Origin: Polynucleobacter meluiroseus
GTDB taxonomy: Bacteria > Pseudomonadota > Gammaproteobacteria > Burkholderiales > Burkholderiaceae
DNA: 13,144 bases
Assembly: GCA_943329505.2 (NCBI GenBank)
Contig: CALQED020000010.1
Span: forward strand, 1-13,144
Reading direction: 5' to 3'
Shown here: in pieces, positions 8,603-13,144 of the stretch
Layout: each line of letters starts with the position of its first letter
How positions within the stretch are numbered: position 1 is the stretch's first letter
Made by a program: the position numbers and the translations under genes
Notes under the pieces: model-generated
Databases searched by the model: none
What the model was told of the DNA's origin: nothing
What the model saw: the letters and a program-made list of their open reading frames with translations, nothing else

Positions 8603-10118
8603 AACGAACTATTTAAAGAAAATTTTATCGGCTCGCGTCTATGACGTAGCCAGAGAAACCGAGCTACAGCTCGCCCCAGAACTCACTAAACGTTTGGGCA
8701 ACCAGGTTCTTCTCAAAAGGGAAGATAACCAGCCGGTTTTCTCCTTCAAACTCCGTGGTGCCTACAACAAAATGGCCCATTTACCTCTAGAAGCCTTAAA
8801 GCGCGGGGTGATTACAGCCTCAGCGGGCAACCACGCCCAAGGGGTGGCGCTTTCAGCGGCCAAAATGAAATGTAAAGCTGTCATTGTGATGCCTGTGACT
8901 ACCCCTAGCGTCAAAATTGATGCAGTTAAAGCCCGCGGCGGCTCTTGGGTAGAAATTATTCTGCATGGCGAGTCTTACAGCGATGCCTTCAAGCACTCCG
9001 AACTTTTAGGCAAGAAGCGGGGCCTGACTTTTGTCCACCCATTTGATGATCCTGATGTGATTGCCGGTCAAGGCACTATTGCTCATGAAATTTTTACGCA
9101 ATATGAAAAACCCATTGATGCAGTATTTGTTGCCATCGGTGGTGGCGGTCTGATTGCAGGGATTGGTGAATACATTAAAGCAGTCAGCCCAAAAACTAAA
9201 GTCATTGGCGTTCAATCATCAGACTCTGACGCCATGAATCAGTCACTGAAAGCAAATAAACGCATTGAGATGAAAGATGTTGGCCTGTTCTCTGATGGCA
9301 CTGCCGTCAAATTGGTTGGTAAGGAAACTTTTCGTATCTGTAAAAAAGTGGTGGATGAAATCGTCACGGTCGATACTGATGAAATCTGTGCGGCCATTAA
9401 CGATGTCTTCACCGATACCCGCAGCATCCTTGAGCCTGCTGGCGCTTTAGCAATTGCAGGCATGAAGAAGTACGTTGAAAAAAAGCGTATCAAGAAGAAA
9501 ACTCTAGTAGCAGTCGCTTGCGGCGCCAATATGAATTTTAGTCGTCTGCGCTTTGTGGCAGAACGTGCAGATGTAGGTGAGTACCGTGAAGCAGTATTTG
9601 CAGTCACGATTCCTGAAGAGCGCGGCTCCTTTAAGCGCTTCTGTGAATTGCTTGGTAAACGGAATGTGACAGAATTTAACTATCGTATTGGCGATCAAAG
9701 TGAAGCACATATTTTTGTCGGTATCAGCACACAAAAAGCAGGCGATAGTGAAGCCATTGCAAAATATTTTCGTAAAGCTAAGTTTGCCACGATCGATCTC
9801 ACGCATGATGAGTTAGCAAAGTCACACTTACGTCATATGGTGGGTGGTCACTCTGCGCTTGCTAAAGATGAACTGCTCTACCGCTTCGAATTCCCAGAGC
9901 GTCCAGGTGCCTTGATGAAGTTCCTAACCAGTATGGCGCCCAACTGGAACATTAGCCTGTTTCACTACCGTAACCATGGTGCTGACTATGGTCGCATCTT
10001 GATTGGTATTCAGGTTCCCAATAATGAACAGAAGAAATTTCAAAGCTTCCTAGCAACCTTGGGCTACCCACACTGGGATGAGAGCAAAAATCCTGCTTAT
10101 CGTCTTTTCCTGAAATAA
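8598..10118 (+). CDS. ilvA: Threonine ammonia-lyase (threonine deaminase), biosynthetic
   Basis: A 506-residue PLP enzyme converting L-threonine to 2-oxobutanoate and ammonia, the committed step of isoleucine synthesis. The catalytic domain (about 1-325) has the PLP lysine in FSFKLRGA (Lys51), SAGNHAQG (75-82) and the phosphate-binding GGGGLI (181-186). Two ACT-like regulatory domains follow (about 332-400 and 426-495; the second has FPERPGAL). This is the long, isoleucine-regulated type, about the size of E. coli IlvA (514), and not the short catabolic type. The ATG at 8598 is the only useful start: an in-frame TAA occurs at 8562. There is no Shine-Dalgarno sequence, and the start codon lies in a potential hairpin. 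It is probably the first gene of an operon with the nucleotidase and queF; no other ilv genes are nearby. Confidence 0.97.
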   Translation: MATNYLKKILSARVYDVARETELQLAPELTKRLGNQVLLKREDNQPVFSFKLRGAYNKMAHLPLEALKRGVITASAGNHAQGVALSAAKMKCKAVIVMPVTTPSVKIDAVKARGGSWVEIILHGESYSDAFKHSELLGKKRGLTFVHPFDDPDVIAGQGTIAHEIFTQYEKPIDAVFVAIGGGGLIAGIGEYIKAVSPKTKVIGVQSSDSDAMNQSLKANKRIEMKDVGLFSDGTAVKLVGKETFRICKKVVDEIVTVDTDEICAAINDVFTDTRSILEPAGALAIAGMKKYVEKKRIKKKTLVAVACGANMNFSRLRFVAERADVGEYREAVFAVTIPEERGSFKRFCELLGKRNVTEFNYRIGDQSEAHIFVGISTQKAGDSEAIAKYFRKAKFATIDLTHDELAKSHLRHMVGGHSALAKDELLYRFEFPERPGALMKFLTSMAPNWNISLFHYRNHGADYGRILIGIQVPNNEQKKFQSFLATLGYPHWDESKNPAYRLFLK

Positions 10119-10133
10119 GACGTCGTTCATCAG

Positions 10134-11045
10134 ATGTCATATACGCTCTCCGGAAAACTCGTCGTTGCGATTTCATCGCGCGCCTTGTTTGATTTTGAAG
10201 AAGAAAATCGCATCTTTGAATCAAGCGACGATAGCGCTTACATGAAACTTCAACTCGAGCGTCTTAGTGAGGCAGCCCAAAAAGGGGTGGCATTCCCGCT
10301 AGTGAAAAAACTACTCGCATTTAATGAAGAAGGTGAACAACGTGTTGAGGTGGTCATCCTCTCCCGTAATGATCCAGTCAGCGGTCTAAGAGTGTTCCGC
10401 TCTGCCGAACATCATGGCTTACATCTAGAGCGTGGCGTATTTACAAGAGGTCGTCCGCCCTACCATTACCTGCGTTCATTACATGCCAATCTCTTCTTGT
10501 CAGCGAACGAAGATGATGTCCGAGCCACAATTGACGCAGGCTTTCCTGCTGCCCGCGTCTACCCAGAATCAAGCAAAACTGCTGAGTCTCATCCAAATGA
10601 AATCCGCATTGCATTTGACGGAGATGCAGTCCTATTCTCTGATGAAGCAGAACAAGTCTTTCAGAAAAAAGGGCTTGAGGCTTTTGTCGATCATGAAAGC
10701 AAGAAGGTTGATATTCCATTGCCTCCAGGACCGTTCAAACCCTTGTTAGAGGCCTTACATAGACTACAACGATCCACCAGTGAAAACGGAATGCGCATTC
10801 GGACTGCCTTAGTGACTGCGCGCTCCGCTCCCGCACACGAACGTGCTATCCGGACGCTCATGGCCTGGGGTATTGATGTTGATGAAGCGATGTTCTTAGG
10901 TGGTTTATCCAAGAGCGAGTTCTTACGAGAGTTTGAGCCAGACTTTTTCTTTGATGATCAAACAGGCCATTGCCAATCAGCAGCCTCTGTGGCTCCAACA
11001 GGACATGTTGTTTCAGGCGTATCTAACAGACCCAAAGCAAAATAA
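10134..11045 (+). CDS. 5'-nucleotidase, cytosolic NT5C1-like (PF06189 family)
   Basis: A 303-residue HAD-superfamily protein similar to animal cytosolic 5'-nucleotidase I. The strongest evidence is the nucleophile motif IAFDGDAVLFSDEAE (159-173; Asp162 and Asp164), close to what I recall of human NT5C1A. A TARSAPAHERA block (228-238) fits HAD motif II, Lys260 fits motif III, and FFFDD (271-275) supplies the acidic motif IV. It should hydrolyse nucleoside 5'-monophosphates in the cytoplasm; the preferred base cannot be determined. There is no signal peptide. It starts 15 bp after the ilvA stop without a clear ribosome site, and queF begins 5 bp after its stop, so the three genes are probably one transcript. 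Next to queF it may serve nucleotide turnover, but that is inference. Confidence 0.88.
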   Translation: MSYTLSGKLVVAISSRALFDFEEENRIFESSDDSAYMKLQLERLSEAAQKGVAFPLVKKLLAFNEEGEQRVEVVILSRNDPVSGLRVFRSAEHHGLHLERGVFTRGRPPYHYLRSLHANLFLSANEDDVRATIDAGFPAARVYPESSKTAESHPNEIRIAFDGDAVLFSDEAEQVFQKKGLEAFVDHESKKVDIPLPPGPFKPLLEALHRLQRSTSENGMRIRTALVTARSAPAHERAIRTLMAWGIDVDEAMFLGGLSKSEFLREFEPDFFFDDQTGHCQSAASVAPTGHVVSGVSNRPKAK

Positions 11046-11050
11046 GCATC

Positions 11051-11878
11051 ATGGCAACAATTCCACTTGGACAAGCTTCACAATATCCAGATCAGTACGA
11101 TCCGAGTTTGCTATTTCCAATTCCAAGGGCTGAGAACCGTAAAAAACTCAGCCTTAAAGAAGGCGGAGTATTGCCATTTGTAGGGGTGGATATTTGGAAT
11201 GCTTTTGAACTGAGCTGGCTCAATAAAAAAGGGAAGCCACAAATTGCATTAGCTGAGTTTCAGATTCCAGCAGATTCCCCCAATATGATTGAATCCAAAT
11301 CTTTTAAGCTTTACCTAAATAGCCTCAATAGCGCGCGTTTTGAAGATGAGAATGCAGTCAAAGACCGACTCATCACTGATTTATCGGCAGTAGCAGGCAG
11401 CAAAATTACTACTCGTATCAATCCGACTGAAGTGGTTAGTAAGAAGGGGATACAAGAGATGAGCGGGATCTTGATGGATCGATTGGATATTGAGATAGAT
11501 CCAAACTTGCCAGCAGACCCGAGCCTGCTCGGTGTTAATGAGTCATTTGGTCCAATCGAACAGTGCTTAGTCTCGCACTTACTGAAATCAAACTGCCCTG
11601 TTACTGGTCAGCCAGATTGGGCAAGCGTACAAATTCGATACCAAGGAAGACCCATCTTAGAGGAAGGCTTATTGCGTTACTTGATTGGCTTTCGACAGTT
11701 GTGCGAGTTTCATGAGCATTGTGTAGAAACGATTTTTTGCGACATTAAGAGTCACTGTAAGCCCGATAAACTCTCTGTCTATGCGCGCTACACCAGACGC
11801 GGTGGATTAGATATCAATCCATTTAGAACCGATCACAACTCACCCTGGCCAGAAAATATTCGACACGCACGTCAATAA
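11051..11878 (+). CDS. queF: NADPH-dependent 7-cyano-7-deazaguanine reductase QueF (two-module type)
   Basis: A 275-residue enzyme reducing preQ0 to preQ1 with NADPH, in the synthesis of the tRNA modification queuosine. It is the longer, E. coli-like form (282 aa) made of two tunnel-fold modules. The QueF motif ESKSFKLYLNSLN (81-93) binds NADPH. The catalytic cysteine lies in SNCPVTGQPDW (Cys182, with Asp189 as proton donor), which forms the covalent thioimide with preQ0. Glu225 in the CVETIFCD region fits substrate binding. The start ATG at 11051 follows the nucleotidase stop by 5 bp. No other queuosine gene and no preQ1 riboswitch is seen. The gene ends 22 bp before a stem-loop terminator. 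Confidence 0.97.
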   Translation: MATIPLGQASQYPDQYDPSLLFPIPRAENRKKLSLKEGGVLPFVGVDIWNAFELSWLNKKGKPQIALAEFQIPADSPNMIESKSFKLYLNSLNSARFEDENAVKDRLITDLSAVAGSKITTRINPTEVVSKKGIQEMSGILMDRLDIEIDPNLPADPSLLGVNESFGPIEQCLVSHLLKSNCPVTGQPDWASVQIRYQGRPILEEGLLRYLIGFRQLCEFHEHCVETIFCDIKSHCKPDKLSVYARYTRRGGLDINPFRTDHNSPWPENIRHARQ

Positions 11879-11900
11879 CATCCCAGTCGGCAACCAAATA

Positions 11901-11934
11901 AAAACCCCTTATAGGAAAACCTAGAAGGGGTTTT
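11901..11934 (+). terminator. Bidirectional stem-loop terminator between queF and ssb
   Basis: AAAACCCCTT (11901-11910) pairs with AAGGGGTTTT (11925-11934). Inside, TAGG (11912-11915) pairs with CCTA (11920-11923) around an AAAA loop; one A/G mismatch separates the two stems. A and T runs on both outer sides let it stop transcription from both the rightward ilvA-queF block and the convergent ssb gene, whose stop is at 11955. Confidence 0.9.
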
Positions 11935-11954
11935 GTTATTCCTGGAGCTAATAT

Positions 11955-12410
11955 TTAGAACGGAATATCGTCATCCATTGCGCCGAGTGATGCAGCATTA
12001 GATGCTGCTGGAGCAGATTGCTCAGCCGGCTTTGAACGTGCATAGCTTTCACCACCATCACCACTTCCGCCGACCGGCTTACCGCCGAGCATTTGCATCG
12101 TTTCTGCAACGATCTCAGTGGAATACTTTTCTTGGCCACTAGCGTCAGTCCATTTGCGTGTGCGCAAACGACCTTCAACATAAACCTGTGATCCTTTTTT
12201 GAGATACTGACCAGCAATTTCTGCAAGCTTGCCAAAGAATGCAACACGATGCCATTCTGTGGTTTCTTTCATTTCGCCAGTTTGTTTATCTTTGTAGCGA
12301 TCAGATGTTGCTACTGAAATATTCGTAACGGCGTCGCCGCTTGGCATATAACGTGTTTCTGGATCACGCCCTACGTTGCCTACGATGATGACTTTATTTA
12401 CCGAAGCCAT
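11955..12410 (-). CDS. ssb: Single-stranded DNA-binding protein SSB
   Basis: A 151-residue SSB. The N-terminal OB fold (about 4-107) starts [20 protein letters not shown] and holds typical blocks such as [21 protein letters not shown] (53-73) and [12 protein letters not shown] (76-87). A short disordered linker follows (about 108-144), then the acidic tip MDDDIPF (145-151), which recruits partner proteins in replication and repair. The linker is relatively short and Ser/Ala-rich, unlike the long Gly-rich linkers of some relatives. The ATG at 12410-12408 has a GGGAG ribosome site 7 nt upstream. It follows an MFS gene on the same strand with a 74-bp gap that may hold its own promoter. No LexA-type box was found in that gap. 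Confidence 0.97.
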   Translation of the reverse strand: MASVNKVIIVGNVGRDPETRYMPSGDAVTNISVATSDRYKDKQTGEMKETTEWHRVAFFGKLAEIAGQYLKKGSQVYVEGRLRTRKWTDASGQEKYSTEIVAETMQMLGGKPVGGSGDGGESYARSKPAEQSAPAASNAASLGAMDDDIPF

Positions 12411-12484
12411 GTTGTCTCCCGAAGAAAAATACTGCTGTTATTACTGCTCAAAATGAACTGCTGACTTTAATGAATTTCCTAGTG
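12411..12484 (-). promoter_or_regulatory. ssb leader with three ACTGCT direct repeats
   Basis: On the plus strand ACTGCT occurs at 12431-12436, 12443-12448 and 12457-12462, with centre spacings of 12 and 14 nt; on the ssb coding strand this reads AGCAGT. The repeats lie between the MFS stop and the ssb ribosome site, where a promoter or operator would be. No clear -35/-10 pair can be named, and the repeats could be accidental. Confidence 0.3.
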
Positions 12485-13144
12485 CTACGGCTTTGTCGTT
12501 GCGGTTGCATCCTTTGAATTTGTTGCTCTTGCTGGCATTTCACCCATCGACCAAGCAATTATAAGCCAGCAAACTAAGAGCGCTGCTCCAGCTGCAAAGA
12601 CCGATAAATTGCCATGGCTATCCATTAAATAACCCCCTAACAATGCACCAGAAAAGAGACCAATAGATTGTGTGGTGTTGTAAACCCCTAAAGCAGTTCC
12701 CTTCGACTCTTTTGCATAACGAGTAACTAATGAGGGTTGTAGAGCCTCTAGTAGGTTAAAGCCTACAAAATAGATCAGCAATGCCACTGTGATAAGTGTC
12801 ACGGTTGAGGCTTGAGTAAAAATGATCTCAGCAATAATCAGAAGAATAATGGCGATCAATAAGACAAGTCGGATGCGCTGTTTTTTCTCACCGTAGACTA
12901 GTAGTGGAACCATAAATACAAAGGAGAGCAAAACGACCGAGAGATAAATTTGCCAATGTGCAGCGAGTGGAAATCCTGCTTGCTCTAATAAGCGCGGAAC
13001 TACTAAAAACATGGCAACTTGGGTTGCATTTAATACAAACACCCCTATATTGAGGCGCATCAACTCTGGACGTAAAAATACGACTTTGAGCGATTCTTGC
13101 TGCGCATGAACTTCAGGCTTGTTGTTGGGTAATACAAAATACGC
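12485..13144 (-). CDS. MFS transporter, C-terminal part (runs off right edge)
   Basis: The frame is open from the right edge with no stop, giving 219 codons of the C-terminal half. The in-frame TTG near 13063 is internal: upstream codons read cleanly through LKVVFLRPELM. About six membrane helices can be seen, matching the second six-helix bundle of a 12-helix major facilitator. They include LNIGVFVLNATQVAMFL, the QIYLSVVLLSFVFMVPLLV segment, RIRLVLLIAIILLIIAEII, VTLITVALLIYFVGFNLLEA, a GVYNTTQSIGLFSGALLGGYL segment and a final VFAAGAALLVCWLIIAW segment. The cytoplasmic tail is short and hydrophilic. This resembles the YajR-like or drug-efflux-like MFS proteins found between uvrA and ssb in betaproteobacteria. 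The substrate is unknown. Confidence 0.88.
   Translation of the reverse strand, partial: AYFVLPNNKPEVHAQQESLKVVFLRPELMRLNIGVFVLNATQVAMFLVVPRLLEQAGFPLAAHWQIYLSVVLLSFVFMVPLLVYGEKKQRIRLVLLIAIILLIIAEIIFTQASTVTLITVALLIYFVGFNLLEALQPSLVTRYAKESKGTALGVYNTTQSIGLFSGALLGGYLMDSHGNLSVFAAGAALLVCWLIIAWSMGEMPARATNSKDATATTKP

Noticed and set aside
11040..11053. preQ1 riboswitch upstream of queF
   Set aside because: Only 5 bp separate queF from the nucleotidase, leaving no room, and no such structure is seen upstream of the block.
12411..12484. LexA (SOS) operator before ssb
   Set aside because: I looked for CTGT-N8-ACAG or CTG-N10-CAG. The repeats are direct, not inverted, and no such box is present.
12485..13063. 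A complete 192-residue membrane protein starting at 13063
   Set aside because: The start would be an internal TTG; the frame remains open to the window edge and the protein looks like the second half of an MFS transporter.

Overview
The window looks like ordinary chromosome from a betaproteobacterium of the family Burkholderiaceae, most likely Polynucleobacter or a close relative. The reasons are the gene set and order (DUF3683 flavo-iron-sulfur enzyme, DUF971, ubiE, Tim44-like, ubiJ, ubiB, DUF502; ssb beside an MFS transporter) together with a base composition that appears too AT-rich for Ralstonia or Burkholderia. The genus is inferred from recalled gene order and protein style, not from a search. 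I see no mobile elements, CRISPR arrays, tRNA or rRNA genes, and coding density is very high.

Positions 1-8463 form a leftward (minus-strand) block. Read in the direction of transcription, it starts with a 1279-residue FAD/4Fe-4S dehydrogenase, followed by a DUF971 protein and then ubiE. These three are joined by two TAATG stop/start overlaps, so they are probably translationally coupled. Next come a secreted or membrane Tim44-like protein, a strong palindromic terminator, ubiJ, ubiB and the start of a DUF502 membrane protein that runs off the left edge. ubiE, ubiJ and ubiB act in ubiquinone biosynthesis: C-methylation, a lipid-binding accessory factor, and an atypical kinase-like ATPase. The large dehydrogenase probably feeds electrons toward the same quinone pool.

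A 134-bp divergent intergenic region (8464-8597) separates this block from a rightward block at 8598-11878. That block holds ilvA (threonine deaminase, first step of isoleucine synthesis), a cytosolic-type 5'-nucleotidase and queF (queuosine precursor reductase). It ends at a stem-loop terminator that also faces the convergent ssb gene.

Positions 11955-13144 are leftward again: the 3' two-thirds or less of an MFS transporter entering from the right edge, then ssb. No clearly new biological system is visible. The points most worth a second look are the terminator palindrome directly against the ubiJ start codon, the pair of potential hairpins around the ilvA start codon, and the coupling of DUF971 to a large Fe-S enzyme and ubiE.
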